In this document: piece after piece, positions 18,633 through 28,462 of the stretch | How the letters are laid out: each line of letters opens with the position of its first letter | How positions within the stretch are numbered: the stretch's first letter is position 1 | NCBI RefSeq assembly: GCF_900005615.1 | Contig: NZ_LN832559.1 | Location: 2,619,001 to 2,683,000, forward strand | Direction of reading: 5' to 3' | Length of the DNA: 64,000 nucleotides | Source of the DNA: Paracoccus aminovorans | Lineage (GTDB): Bacteria; Pseudomonadota; Alphaproteobacteria; Rhodobacterales; Rhodobacteraceae | The notes under the pieces: model-generated | The model's input: only the letters and a program-made list of their open reading frames with translations | Databases searched by the model: none | What the model was told of the DNA's origin: nothing | Position numbers and translations under genes: made by a program

Positions 18633-19202
18633 GTGAAAAAGATCCTGCTGATCATTGTTCCCTTGCTCGCCTTCATCGCCGGCGCGGTGGGGGGCGACAT
18701 GCTGCACGCCGGCAAGCCGGCCACGGCGACCGAGACCGCGCCTGGCGCCGAAGCAGCTGAAAAAGCCGAGACCGCCGATGTCGGCGCCCATGGCCAAGAG
18801 GCCGAAGCAGAGGCCGAAGATGGCCATGGCGCCAAGCCTCAGGGTGGGCACGGCGCCGAAGTCGCAAAGGACGATTCCGCGCTGGACTGGTTCAAGTTTC
18901 CGACCCAGTTCTTCGTGCCGATCCTGCGCAACGGCACGCCCACGGCGATCATGGTGCTGTCGCTGACAGTGGAAATGCCGGCCTCGGCCCGGCCCGAGAT
19001 CGAAGCGCAGGAGCATCGCCTGCGCGACGCTCTGCTGAATGCCCTGATGATCGAAGCCAACACCGGGGGCTTCGAAGGCAATTTTACCTCGGATCCGGCG
19101 CAGCAGCGCCTGCGCGCCGCCTTGTTGGCCGCTGCGCAAAACGCTGCAGGTCCCAGCGTCAAGCGGATCCTGATCGAAGACATCGGCCGGCAGCAGCAAT
19201 GA
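18633..19202 (+). CDS. fliL: FliL-like flagellar basal-body-associated protein
   Basis: A 189-residue protein with a single amino-terminal membrane segment (about 4-22), an unusually long Ala/Glu/His-rich periplasmic linker (about 28-85) and a carboxy-terminal domain that resembles FliL. Start is GTG 18633 after GAGGTGA. FliL supports stator function near the motor. Similarity is weaker than for the rod proteins, so the name rests partly on position at the end of the operon. No further flagellar gene follows. Confidence 0.72.
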   Translation: MKKILLIIVPLLAFIAGAVGGDMLHAGKPATATETAPGAEAAEKAETADVGAHGQEAEAEAEDGHGAKPQGGHGAEVAKDDSALDWFKFPTQFFVPILRNGTPTAIMVLSLTVEMPASARPEIEAQEHRLRDALLNALMIEANTGGFEGNFTSDPAQQRLRAALLAAAQNAAGPSVKRILIEDIGRQQQ

Positions 19203-19617
19203 CCCGCTGGGCGGGGTCGCGGGGGCCCGCCGCAAGCATATGCAGGACCTTTGAAGGCCGGGCAAGCTCGCCTTGATCGCGAAATGATCGGTAAGTCTGC
19301 ACGGAGCCCCTTCCTGCAGTGCGCGACCCGTGTTCCGCTCCTGCGCCAGCCATTGCGAACGGCGCTGCCGCCGCGCGGAGCGCAAGAACGTGCTGCGAGA
19401 CCGCTTGTAATCGTCCCGCGGCGGATCGCAGCCCGAGAAAGGTGTCGCAGCGCGAGCGGGGCATGCGCCTCTGCCTTCACTTTCCCAGATCCCGCCGTAT
19501 TCCGGCGCGCCAGCGACCTGGGAACTGCTTTTGGAGCGGCCTTTTTGCCGAGCGGCCCCTTGCCAAGCAAGCGTGGGCGGGCCATTCCGTGACAGCAGCG
19601 TTTCCCGTGAGCCCCTC
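19203..19617. other. gene-free stretch after the flagellar block
   Basis: About 400 bases between fliL and the glycosyltransferase with no supportable gene on either strand. A weak GGCGGG/CCCGCC hairpin lies just after fliL and could terminate the flagellar transcript. I see no remnant of the flagellar genes that would be expected next (fliP, flgI, motA). Confidence 0.5.
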
Positions 19618-20640
19618 TTGAGCAAGGCCGATCCTCCCGTCCCGACCGTCGCAGCCATCGTCGTCACCTTCAATCGAAGGGAACAGTTGCAAAAGACCGT
19701 GGCGCGGCTTCTGGCCGAGCCGGTCGACCGCCTGCTGGTGGTCGAGAACGGCTCGACCGACGGCAGCCGCGCCTGGCTCGCCGCGCTTACGGATCCTCGG
19801 CTGACCGTAATCGAGATGGCCCAGAACGGCGGAGGCGCCTTGGGATTCGAGACCGGGATGCGCGAGGCCAGGCGCCGTTTCGATCCGGACTGGCTGCTAC
19901 TGATGGATGACGACGCCCGCCCCTGCCCGGGCGCCATCGCCCGCTTCCGGCAAGGTCTGGCGGCGAACCGCTGGCCGGGCGCCGAGGCGCTGGCCGCGGC
20001 GGTCCGGTTTCCCGACGGCGGCATCTGCGAGATGAACCGGCCCTGGGTCAACCCTTTCGCCAGCCCGGGCGTGTTCCTGCGCGTGCTCGCGGGAGGCGGT
20101 CGCGCCGCCTTTCATATTCCCGATGCGGCCTATGAGACCGAGGCGCCGCGGCCGCTGGATGGAACCTCTTTCGTGGGCTTCTTCGTCTCCCGTGCCGGCG
20201 CGATCCGCGCGGGCTATCCCGACGGGCGGCTGTTCATCTATGGCGACGACGTGCTCTATACGCTGGGCCTGACCCAGGCGGGCGGACGGCTGCTGTTCGC
20301 GCCGGACCTGGCATTCGAACACGAATGCGGCACGCAACGGGCCGGTGCGATTCCAAGCCCCCTCTGGAAGGTCTATTATACTTATCGCAATCGCTGGCTG
20401 ATCTATCGCCGCGCCGCCGGCGCGTGGATCTTTCCGCTGCTGATGACGGCGATGCTGCCCAGATGGCTGGCGATCGGAGGCGCGCTGCCGCGCCCCGAAA
20501 GACGCACATGCAGGCGGCTGGTCCGGCTGGCGATCAAGGACGCCCTGCACGGCAATTTCACCCGCAGCCATGCCGAGATCGTCGCTCTCGCCAAGCCCGG
20601 GACGCCCGCCCCGCCAAGCAAGAAGTTGCGGGATGGATAG
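19618..20640 (+). CDS. glycosyltransferase family 2
   Basis: A 340-residue GT-A glycosyltransferase that probably transfers a sugar (possibly rhamnose or galactofuranose) during surface polysaccharide assembly. It has the amino-terminal VVTFNRREQLQKTV, the nucleotide-sugar site VVENGSTDGSRAWL, the DDDARP motif binding the metal, and the acceptor-side FIYGDDVLYTLGL characteristic of rhamnosyl/galactofuranosyl transferases. The start is uncertain: TTG 19618 is used here, but the frame stays open to 19531. It converges on the dTDP-rhamnose operon, which fits a rhamnosyltransferase; that is inference. Confidence 0.8.
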   Translation: MSKADPPVPTVAAIVVTFNRREQLQKTVARLLAEPVDRLLVVENGSTDGSRAWLAALTDPRLTVIEMAQNGGGALGFETGMREARRRFDPDWLLLMDDDARPCPGAIARFRQGLAANRWPGAEALAAAVRFPDGGICEMNRPWVNPFASPGVFLRVLAGGGRAAFHIPDAAYETEAPRPLDGTSFVGFFVSRAGAIRAGYPDGRLFIYGDDVLYTLGLTQAGGRLLFAPDLAFEHECGTQRAGAIPSPLWKVYYTYRNRWLIYRRAAGAWIFPLLMTAMLPRWLAIGGALPRPERRTCRRLVRLAIKDALHGNFTRSHAEIVALAKPGTPAPPSKKLRDG

Positions 20641-20914
20641 CGAGACCAAGCCGGAGGACCGGGTGCAGAACACCATCATGGACGGGCGACTGCCGTACGC
20701 TGGCGCCGCTTCCGAAAGCCGCCCTCGTTCGCGCAGAGTCGCAAGCGACAACCGGACGGGTTGGAACAACTCCAACGCGTCCAGCTTTCCATCGCCGCGG
20801 GCGAAGCGTCGCGCCATGCGTTGTATGCCGGCAGCGGCATCCGGACGGCGCGCGTCTGCTCGACCGGCAGAGGCACCGGGGCAGACCGGTCGCGCGCCAG
20901 GTCCAGGGCCGCTC

Positions 20915-21811
20915 TTACCCCGCCTCGCCCAGCACACGCAGCAGATAGCGCCCGTAGGCGTTTTTCGAGAACAGCGCCGCCCGCGCCCGCAGTTCCTCGC
21001 CAGAGATCCAGCCGGCCTCGAAGGCGATTTCCTCGGGGCAGCCGGTCTGCAGGCCCTGGCGTTGTTCCAGCGTGCGCACGAAGTTCCCGGCATCCAGCAG
21101 GCTCGCATGCGTCCCGGTGTCGAGCCAGGCGAAGCCGCGGCCCATGCGCTCGACCGTCAGGCTGCCGTCGTGCAGATAGGTTTCCAGAAGCGTTGTGATC
21201 TCAAGCTCGCCCCGGGCCGAGGGCTTGACCTCGCGCGCACGGGCGGGTGCGCTGCCGTCGAGAAAATAGAGCCCGGTCACCGCGTAATCCGAGGGCGGCA
21301 CCTCGGGCTTCTCGATGATCGCGCTGGCCTTGCCGTCAGCATCGAAGGCGACCACGCCGTAACGCTCGGGGTCGGCGACGCGATAGCCGAAGACGGTGCC
21401 GCCCTCGCTCCGGCGGTCGGCAGCCGCCAGCAGAAGCGGCAGGCCGTGGCCGAAGAAGATATTGTCGCCCAGCACCATGGCCGACGGCGCGCCGGCCAGG
21501 AAATCCTCGGCCAGCAGATAGGCCTGTGCCAGCCCGTCGGGCGAAGGCTGGACCAGATATTCGAAACGCAGCCCCCATTGGCTGCCGTTGCCCAGCAGGC
21601 GCTGGAACTGCAGCTGGTCCTCGGGCGTGGTGATGATGGCGATCTCGCGGATGCCGGCCAGCATCAGCACCGTGATCGGATAATAGACCATCGGCTTGTC
21701 GTAGATCGGCAGCAGCTGCTTGGACACGCCCATGGTGATCGGATAGAGCCGGGTGCCCGAGCCCCCGGCCAGGATGATGCCCTTGCGCGGGGACGAAACG
21801 GTCTGGGTCAT
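20915..21811 (-). CDS. rfbA: glucose-1-phosphate thymidylyltransferase
   Basis: RmlA makes dTDP-glucose, the first step to dTDP-L-rhamnose. The 298-residue protein has the nucleotide-binding GIILAGGSGTRLYPIT, KQLLPIYDKPMVYYP and the GDNIFFGHGL motif. The ATG overlaps the rfbD stop by four bases. It is the last gene of the rfbC-rfbB-rfbD-rfbA operon. Confidence 0.96.
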   Translation of the reverse strand: MTQTVSSPRKGIILAGGSGTRLYPITMGVSKQLLPIYDKPMVYYPITVLMLAGIREIAIITTPEDQLQFQRLLGNGSQWGLRFEYLVQPSPDGLAQAYLLAEDFLAGAPSAMVLGDNIFFGHGLPLLLAAADRRSEGGTVFGYRVADPERYGVVAFDADGKASAIIEKPEVPPSDYAVTGLYFLDGSAPARAREVKPSARGELEITTLLETYLHDGSLTVERMGRGFAWLDTGTHASLLDAGNFVRTLEQRQGLQTGCPEEIAFEAGWISGEELRARAALFSKNAYGRYLLRVLGEAG

Positions 21812-22659
21812 GCTGTCAGCTCCTGCAATACCTTGGCGAGACCGGCGCGCCAGTCGGGGCGGCTGATGCCGAAGTCCCGCAGAATGGCGGCGCAATCCAG
21901 GCGGGAATTCGCCGGGCGTCGCGCCGGGGTGGGATAATCCGAAGTGGAAATGTCGATAATGCGGCAAGCCAGCCCGGCGTCCGCCATGATCGCGCGCGCG
22001 AAATCGGCCCAGGTGATGTCGGGCGCGCCCGAGAAATGATAGAGGCCGCCGCGCGTGGCGTCGCCGCGCATGGCGGCCAGCACGGTCAGGCAGGCGGCCG
22101 CGATGTCGGCGGCGGGCGTCGGGCCGCCGTGCTGGTCGGCGACCACGCGCAGTTCCGACCGCTCGGCCGCCAGCCGCAGCATGGTCCGGACGAAATTGGC
22201 GCCATGGGACGAGAACACCCAGGAGGTGCGCAGCACCGCCCATTGCCCGCCGGACGCGGCGATAGCCTGCTCGCCCGCCAGCTTGGTCGCGCCGTAGATG
22301 CCCAGCGGGCCGGTCGGGTCGGTTTCGACCCAGGGCGCCGCACCCGAACCGTCGAAGACGTAATCGGTCGAGAGGCTGAGGAACGGCACGCCCAGCGCGG
22401 CGCAGGCGCGGGCCATGGCGGCGGGCGCCTCGGCATTGATGCGGCGGGCGAGCTCCGGCTCGGATTCGGCGCGGTCGACGGCGGTATGGGCGGCGGCATT
22501 CAGCACCGCCGCGCAGCCTGATTCGCGAATCGCCTCGGCACAGGCTGCCGGGTCCGAGAGGTCGGCGGCGGCCCGGTCCAGGAATCGCGCCTCAGGCGCC
22601 AGCCGCGCCAATTCCCGCGCGACCTGGCCGGTGCGGCCAAAGACCAGCAGATCGCTCAC
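21808..22659 (-). CDS. rfbD: dTDP-4-dehydrorhamnose reductase
   Basis: RmlD reduces dTDP-4-keto-L-rhamnose to dTDP-L-rhamnose. The 283-residue SDR protein has [15 protein letters not shown] at the amino terminus, [21 protein letters not shown] and the YGATKLAGE catalytic Tyr-X3-Lys. GTG 22659 is chosen because it overlaps the rfbB stop and gives the normal family start. Confidence 0.95.
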   Translation of the reverse strand: MSDLLVFGRTGQVARELARLAPEARFLDRAAADLSDPAACAEAIRESGCAAVLNAAAHTAVDRAESEPELARRINAEAPAAMARACAALGVPFLSLSTDYVFDGSGAAPWVETDPTGPLGIYGATKLAGEQAIAASGGQWAVLRTSWVFSSHGANFVRTMLRLAAERSELRVVADQHGGPTPAADIAAACLTVLAAMRGDATRGGLYHFSGAPDITWADFARAIMADAGLACRIIDISTSDYPTPARRPANSRLDCAAILRDFGISRPDWRAGLAKVLQELTA

Positions 22660-23693
22660 GCCGTGCCCAGCCGTTCGCCGACGCCCTGCCGCGTCAGCAG
22701 CGGGCGCCACCAGTCCTCGTGGGCGAGATACCATTCGACGGTGCGGCGCAGCCCCTCCTGGACCGTGACCGAAGGGCGCCAGCCCAGTTCGGTGCGGATG
22801 CGGGTCGGGTCGATGGCATAGCGCCGGTCGTGGCCGGGCCGGTCGGTGACGAAGCCGATCAGCCGGTCATGCGGCGCCGAACCGGGACGCAGCCGGTCCA
22901 TCTCGGCGCAGATGGTGCGGACAAGGTCGATGTTCCTGGCCTCGTTCTCGCCGCCGATGTTGTAGCTTTCCCCGAGCGCGCCCTTTTCCAGCACCAGCAG
23001 CAGCGCGTCGGCGTGATCCTCGACATAAAGCCAGTCGCGGACATTGCCGCCGTCGCCGTAGACCGGGATCGGCCGGGCGTGCAACGCGTTCAGGATCACC
23101 ACCGGCACCAGCTTTTCCGGGAAATGGAAGGGCCCGTAATTGTTGGAGCAATTGGTCAGCACCACCGGCAGGCCGTAGGTCTCGTGCCAGGCGCGGACCA
23201 GGTGGTCCGAGGCGGCTTTCGAGGCCGAATAGGGGCTGCGCGGGTCATAGGGGGTGGCTTCGGTGAACTGCCCGGTCTCGCCCAGCGAGCCGAAGACCTC
23301 GTCAGTCGAGATATGGTGGAAGCGGAACCCGTCGGGCCGGCCCTGCGCGGTCCAATAGGCCCGCGCCGCCTCGAGCAGGTTGTAGGTGCCGGTGACATTG
23401 GTCTCGATGAAGGCGCCCGGCCCGTCGATCGAGCGGTCGACATGGCTTTCGGCGGCCAGGTGCATGATCGCGTCAGGCTTGTGTGCGGCAAGGATGCGGT
23501 CCAGCGCGGCGCGGTCGCGGATGTCGGCCCGTTCAAAGGCATAGCGCGGGTCGTCCGCGACCGAGGCGACGTTCGCAAGGTTGGCGGCATAGGTCAACGC
23601 GTCCAGGTTGACGACCTCGTGCCCGCGCGCGATGGCCAGCCGCACCACGGCCGAGCCGATGAATCCCGCGCCGCCGGTAACCAGTATCCTCAT
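22656..23693 (-). CDS. rfbB: dTDP-glucose 4,6-dehydratase
   Basis: RmlB converts dTDP-glucose to the 4-keto-6-deoxy sugar. The 345-residue SDR protein shows [13 protein letters not shown] for NAD binding, the [15 protein letters not shown] motif, [10 protein letters not shown] and catalytic [12 protein letters not shown]. It is overlapped at both ends by rfbC and rfbD (four bases each), so the operon is tightly coupled. Confidence 0.96.
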   Translation of the reverse strand: MRILVTGGAGFIGSAVVRLAIARGHEVVNLDALTYAANLANVASVADDPRYAFERADIRDRAALDRILAAHKPDAIMHLAAESHVDRSIDGPGAFIETNVTGTYNLLEAARAYWTAQGRPDGFRFHHISTDEVFGSLGETGQFTEATPYDPRSPYSASKAASDHLVRAWHETYGLPVVLTNCSNNYGPFHFPEKLVPVVILNALHARPIPVYGDGGNVRDWLYVEDHADALLLVLEKGALGESYNIGGENEARNIDLVRTICAEMDRLRPGSAPHDRLIGFVTDRPGHDRRYAIDPTRIRTELGWRPSVTVQEGLRRTVEWYLAHEDWWRPLLTRQGVGERLGTA

Positions 23694-24271
23694 AATCTCG
23701 CCTCGTAATCAAATGGCCCCTCATAGACGAAGGGGCTGTCGAACCGTTCCAATGCCGGAGCGACCGCGTCCTTGCCCGACAGGATCGGCAGGCCGGTCAA
23801 CCTCCAGTCGATGCCGATACTGTCCCACGCCACCGCCCCGTCGCAATCCGGCGCGTAATGATCCGTACATTTATACAGGATTTCCGTATCGGCCTCGCGG
23901 GTCAGGAAGCCGTGCAGGAACCCCGGCGGAATCCACAGCTGGCGGCCGTTCTCGAAAGAAAGCTCCTGCCCGGTCCAGCGCCCATAGGTCGCGCTGCCCT
24001 TGCGGATGTCGACGGCGACATCGAAAAGCCGCCCGCGGCCGCAGCGCACCAACTTGCCCTGCGCATGCGGGGGGGCCTGGAAATGCAACCCGCGCAGGGT
24101 TCCGCAAGTCGATGATAAGGAATGGTTATCCTGCACGAATTCCGGCAGGTCCAAACCCGCCTCATGCAGGGTCCTGCGGTTCCAGCTTTCCGAGAAAAAT
24201 CCGCGTTCGTCGCCGAAGCGCCGGGGGACAAGGACCAGAACGCCCGGAAGCGAGGTCTTTTCGATCTGCAT
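23690..24271 (-). CDS. rfbC: dTDP-4-dehydrorhamnose 3,5-epimerase
   Basis: RmlC, a 193-residue cupin epimerase and first gene of the operon. Motifs: [29 protein letters not shown] with the catalytic histidine, [15 protein letters not shown], and [10 protein letters not shown]. The promoter should lie in the 205 bases shared with the divergent RTX gene. Confidence 0.95.
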   Translation of the reverse strand: MQIEKTSLPGVLVLVPRRFGDERGFFSESWNRRTLHEAGLDLPEFVQDNHSLSSTCGTLRGLHFQAPPHAQGKLVRCGRGRLFDVAVDIRKGSATYGRWTGQELSFENGRQLWIPPGFLHGFLTREADTEILYKCTDHYAPDCDGAVAWDSIGIDWRLTGLPILSGKDAVAPALERFDSPFVYEGPFDYEARL

Positions 24272-24476
24272 CTGTCTCTACCAGATAAGCTCCACCCGGC
24301 ATGCCGTATGAAGGAACAGCCCGCGGCGCACAAGCGCCGGATCGCGCCAACCTATGCCTGCGGATATTAAAATGCACGGGGAATAATGCGTGACTCGATT
24401 ACGGGAATTATCGCTTTGTTAGGCAACCGGGAATTGTCCCGTGCACCACCACCACCTGCCACAAGCGACCCCCGCG

Positions 24477-27400
24477 ATGCGTTACCGCCACATTGCCACC
24501 TATGCCGGCACCGACGCAGCCTTCGTGAACAATATCACGGGTTTGCAGACTCATGCCGGGCCCGATGGATACGCGCTCTACAGCACGACCCATCTCGGCG
24601 GCGGCATCGCGGCCTATCGCATCCCCGGCGCCGAGCAGCCGATCCAGATCATGAGCGCCCAGGCCTATCCGGCGGCGGCGGGCTATGCCGGCGTCCCCGG
24701 CGCGGCCGTCCTGGATCTGGGCGGCGATTCCGTGCTGCTGGGCACGGGACTGCGCAACGCTTCGGGCGCCGCGATCCGGCTGGGCGGGCAAGGCGATTTC
24801 CTGGACAGCGCGGCGCCGCTGACCCCCGGCGTGCTGCCTCAGGACCTGATCCAGCTGGGTCAGTTCCGCACGCCCCTGGGCAATTTCCTGTATTCGGCCC
24901 GCGACGGGCAGACCGCCATCGATGTCTGGCGGGTGGGCGGGGACGGCGGCATCAGCCATGTGACGCGCGCACAGCTGCCGGTCGGTGCCGGCGTGCAGGG
25001 GACGGAACTCGACGCCATGCATGTGGCCACCATGGCCGACCGCAGCTTCATCCTGGCGGCCTCGGGCATGGGCAATTACGTCTCGGTGCAGATGATCCAC
25101 GCCGACGGGTCTCTGGGCAGCGCGCAGATGCTGTGGTCCTGGAACGGGCTGGGCATGGACCAGCCCAGCCATATCGACTCGGTGACGGTCGGCGGCGTGA
25201 CCTATGTGGTCATCGCCGCGTCGCAAAGCTCGTCCCTGACGATGATGCGGCTGACCTATGCGGGCGAGTTGCTGCCCGTCGATCACATCGTGGACGAGCG
25301 CACGACCCGCTTTGCCGGCGCCACCGCGCTGGAGACGGTGCAGATGGACGGCCGCGCCTATGTCTTCGTCGGCGGCGGCGACGACGGGATCAGCGTCTTT
25401 ACCGTCATGCCCGGCGGCAAGCTGCTGCATCTGGCGACGCTGGCCGATACCGACGACCGGACGCTGGCGGGTGTCTCGGCGATCTCGGCCACGGTGATCG
25501 ACGGCAGGATCGCGGTCTTCGTCTCGTCCCGGACCGAGCGCGGCATCACCCAGTTCGTCTTCGAGCCGGGCGGGATCGGCCTGACCCGGGTGGTCGGCGC
25601 GGGCGTGCAGGGCGGCACCGACGGCAGCGACATGATGCAGGCCAGCGCCGGCACGACCGAGATGCTGGGCGGCGACGGCGACGACATCCTGATCTCGGGC
25701 AGCAGCCCGGTCAGCATGACGGGCGGTGCCGGCGCCGACGTCTTCGCCGTGACCGAGGTCAACGGCCGCATCACCATCACCGATTTCGAGCTGGGGGTGG
25801 ATCGGCTGGACCTGTCACTGCTGGGCATGATCCGCAGCACCAGCCAGCTGGTGTTCCGCCCGCAGGCCTTCGGCATCAAGATATTTTACGGAAACTCGGT
25901 GATTTTCCTCATGACGAAAGACAACACCATGCTGCAAGCCAGCGCCTTCGACAATTCGCTGTTCCCGATCAGCCATTACGCCGCGCCGAACATGCGAACC
26001 GTCGTGCATGGCACCGCCCGCAACGACACGCTGAGCGCCGCGCGCAACGGCTCGCAGGTCTTCGGCTATCTCGGCAACGACCTGCTGCTGGGCGGCGTGG
26101 GCAACGACATGCTGAACGGCGGCGCCGGCCACGACACGCTGCGCGGCGGTGCCGGCAAGGACACGCTGTTCGGTCTGACCGGCAACGACCGGCTTCTTGG
26201 CGGAGACGGCGACGACAAGCTTTATGGCGGGGCGGGCGATGACACGCTCTACGGCGGCGAAGGCGACGACATCCTGTCGGGGCAGGCCGGCAACGACCGG
26301 CTGTTCGGCGAAAACGGCAACGACCGGCTGATCGATCTGCTGGGCAACAACACGCTCTGGGGCGGGAATGGCAACGACTATCTGAGGATCGGCAATGCCG
26401 CCGGACGGCTCAGCGGCGACAATGGCAACGACACGCTGATTTCGGGTGCGGGCAACGATTATCTGTCCGGGGGGGCGGGGAACGACAGCATGGTTTCCGG
26501 GGCGGGGAACGACACGCTGATCGGCGACGCCGGCAACGACTACATGAGCGGCGGGGCCGGCAACGACAGCATGGACGGCGGCACCGGCAACGACACGCTT
26601 TACGGCGGCGCAGGCCACGACCTCCTGCAGGGCGGCCTGGGCGATGACAAGTTGTACGGCGGCGACGGCCATGACACGCTTTGGGGGGATTCCGGGGCCG
26701 ACATGCTGTCTGGCGGCGAAGGGCACGACCTGCTTTCCGGCGGAACCGGCAACGACAGCCTCTTTGGCGGCGGGGGCAGCGACACCCTTTACGGCGGCGC
26801 GGGCGACGATTTTCTGGCCGGAGAAACCGGCAATGACACGCTTTACGGCAGCCTCGGGAATGACAGCCTCTTTGGCGGCGAGGGCCACGACCTGCTCGAC
26901 GGAGGGGCCGGCAACGACGTGCTGCGCGGTGGCGACGGCCATGATACGTTGCTGGGCGGTGACGGCGACGACCTGCTGTTTGGCGAGGCGGGCAACAATA
27001 GCCTGCGCGGCGGCGCCGGCAACGATACGCTTTGGGGCGACGCCGGAAACGACTATCTCGTCGGCGAGGACGGCGATGACCAGCTCTATGGCATGCTTGG
27101 CGCCGACACCCTGTTCGGCGGGCTGGGCAACGACCTTCTGGATGGCGGCGACGGGGACGACCTGCTCGGCGGCAGCGACGGCAACGACACGCTCCGGGGC
27201 GGCGGCGGTCACGACGTTCTGGGCGGCGGCGCGGGCGACGACCGACTGGAAGGCGGCGCCGGCAACGACACCCTGACCGGTGGGGCGGGAGCCGATAGTT
27301 TCGTCTTCGTCGGCTTGGACAATTTCGACGATAGCCTCGACCTGATTACCGATTTCCAGACCGGGCTGGACCGCATCGACTTCTCGGGTCTGAACCTCAG

Positions 27401-27566
27401 TTTCATCGGGACGGACACCTTTTCCGCCGCGGGCCAGATTCGCGCCGACCTGTCGCAGCCGGGTGCCGGCCGGCTGCTTGTCGACCTCGACGGCGACGGC
27501 CGCGCCGATCTGACCATCGAACTGACGGGGCTGGATACGATCGGGGCCGGAGACCTGCTGCTCTAG
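24477..27566 (+). CDS. large RTX calcium-binding protein with beta-propeller-like N-terminal region
   Basis: A 1029-residue protein probably secreted by a type I system. Residues 1 to about 375 contain repeated beta-rich segments (GGVTYVVIAASQSSS, DGRAYVFVGGGDDGISVF, DGRIAVFVSSRTERGITQF) resembling a beta-propeller. A short RTX-like module (GGDGDDILISG) follows, then from about residue 520 some 45 consecutive nine-residue GGxGxDxLx repeats, ending GGAGADSFVF and a terminal domain typical of RTX secretion signals. No amino-terminal signal peptide. A GTG 36 bases upstream is an alternative start. No HlyB/HlyD-type exporter is in the window. Its stop codon overlaps that of the convergent kpsM-like gene. 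Confidence 0.87.
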   Translation: MRYRHIATYAGTDAAFVNNITGLQTHAGPDGYALYSTTHLGGGIAAYRIPGAEQPIQIMSAQAYPAAAGYAGVPGAAVLDLGGDSVLLGTGLRNASGAAIRLGGQGDFLDSAAPLTPGVLPQDLIQLGQFRTPLGNFLYSARDGQTAIDVWRVGGDGGISHVTRAQLPVGAGVQGTELDAMHVATMADRSFILAASGMGNYVSVQMIHADGSLGSAQMLWSWNGLGMDQPSHIDSVTVGGVTYVVIAASQSSSLTMMRLTYAGELLPVDHIVDERTTRFAGATALETVQMDGRAYVFVGGGDDGISVFTVMPGGKLLHLATLADTDDRTLAGVSAISATVIDGRIAVFVSSRTERGITQFVFEPGGIGLTRVVGAGVQGGTDGSDMMQASAGTTEMLGGDGDDILISGSSPVSMTGGAGADVFAVTEVNGRITITDFELGVDRLDLSLLGMIRSTSQLVFRPQAFGIKIFYGNSVIFLMTKDNTMLQASAFDNSLFPISHYAAPNMRTVVHGTARNDTLSAARNGSQVFGYLGNDLLLGGVGNDMLNGGAGHDTLRGGAGKDTLFGLTGNDRLLGGDGDDKLYGGAGDDTLYGGEGDDILSGQAGNDRLFGENGNDRLIDLLGNNTLWGGNGNDYLRIGNAAGRLSGDNGNDTLISGAGNDYLSGGAGNDSMVSGAGNDTLIGDAGNDYMSGGAGNDSMDGGTGNDTLYGGAGHDLLQGGLGDDKLYGGDGHDTLWGDSGADMLSGGEGHDLLSGGTGNDSLFGGGGSDTLYGGAGDDFLAGETGNDTLYGSLGNDSLFGGEGHDLLDGGAGNDVLRGGDGHDTLLGGDGDDLLFGEAGNNSLRGGAGNDTLWGDAGNDYLVGEDGDDQLYGMLGADTLFGGLGNDLLDGGDGDDLLGGSDGNDTLRGGGGHDVLGGGAGDDRLEGGAGNDTLTGGAGADSFVFVGLDNFDDSLDLITDFQTGLDRIDFSGLNLSFIGTDTFSAAGQIRADLSQPGAGRLLVDLDGDGRADLTIELTGLDTIGAGDLLL

Positions 27567-28381
27567 CGCTCCAGCAGGTCGCGATGGCTGCGCTCAAGCA
27601 GCATCAACCCCAGCACCAGCAACGCGACCGAGATGCCGATGACGTAGCCCTGGCTGATATAGCTGCCCTGATAGGTCGGATAGATGCCCTGCCGCATCAG
27701 GCCGACGCAATGGATCAGCGGGTTGTACCACAGGAAGTTCTGGGCCTGCGTCGGCATCAGGTCATAGGTGAAGAAGATGCCCGACATCAGGAACAGCGGC
27801 CGCGTCAGGATCTGCCAGATCCGCTCCCATATCGGGAAGGCGGTCATCAGGTAGCAGTTCAGGGTGCCGACCCCCACCGCCAGCAGCGCGACCAGCAGCA
27901 GCGACTCGAAGACCGAAGCCAGGTTCACCACCACCGGCAGCTGGAAGATCACGTAGATGCCGATCAGCACGATGGCGATCACCGCCGTATGAGTCAGCGC
28001 GTTCAGAAGCACCCGCGCGATCATCGCGTCGATGAAGGTGACGCTGGGATAGGCCAGGAACGGCCGCGAGAAGCGGATCGCGCTGGCAACCTTGTTCGTC
28101 AGGTCGTTGAACATGGCGAAGGGCAGGAAGCCCGTGGCGTAGAACAGCGGAAAATTCGTGCCCAGCCCCGGCCGATTCAGCGCCAGGCTGAAGATCAGCG
28201 AGAGCAGCGCCACGCCCAGCACCGGCTCGAGCACCGCCCAGATATAGCCTCCGGCGGATTTGCCATAGGTCGTCGCCATCTCGCGCAGCATCAGCGCCAC
28301 GATGATGCGCATCATGCGAAAGCGCGGCCCGATCTTGGACGGACGCTGCGGAGGTCTGATCTCACCTGGAATGTCGGACAT
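27563..28381 (-). CDS. kpsM: ABC-2 type capsule/polysaccharide export permease (KpsM-like)
   Basis: A 272-residue inner-membrane permease with six hydrophobic segments, the ABC-2 family organisation, and motifs seen in capsule exporters (LMLREMATTYGKSAGGYIWA near residue 30; FFTYDLMPTQAQNFLWYNPL near the end). It partners the KpsT-like ATPase and KpsE-like protein encoded divergently next door. Its stop shares three bases with the RTX stop in the sequence CTAG. Confidence 0.88.
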   Translation of the reverse strand: MSDIPGEIRPPQRPSKIGPRFRMMRIIVALMLREMATTYGKSAGGYIWAVLEPVLGVALLSLIFSLALNRPGLGTNFPLFYATGFLPFAMFNDLTNKVASAIRFSRPFLAYPSVTFIDAMIARVLLNALTHTAVIAIVLIGIYVIFQLPVVVNLASVFESLLLVALLAVGVGTLNCYLMTAFPIWERIWQILTRPLFLMSGIFFTYDLMPTQAQNFLWYNPLIHCVGLMRQGIYPTYQGSYISQGYVIGISVALLVLGLMLLERSHRDLLER

Positions 28382-28462
28382 GTGAACGCAAATGCTGGCC
28401 TTGGCGAGCCGCAATATGTAACAACTGCGCGGAAAAGGTAAACCAGCGAAAGCGCAACTGCT

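Noticed and set aside
20570-21937. 455-codon plus-strand frame across rfbA
   Set aside because: Antisense to rfbA, which has all RmlA motifs; no supporting features of its own.
24441-24476. GTG start giving a run of four histidines before the RTX protein
   Set aside because: Looks like a vector tag but the codons lie in ordinary upstream DNA; ATG 24477 is the more probable start and there is no other vector sequence.
25815-27212. 465-codon minus-strand frame opposite the RTX repeats
   Set aside because: Its regular valine/alanine repeats are only the reverse complement of the RTX repeat codons.
26040-27290. Tandem DNA repeats that might be taken for CRISPR or satellite DNA
   Set aside because: The 27-base period is the codon image of nine-residue RTX units; there are no unique spacers of constant length and no cas genes.
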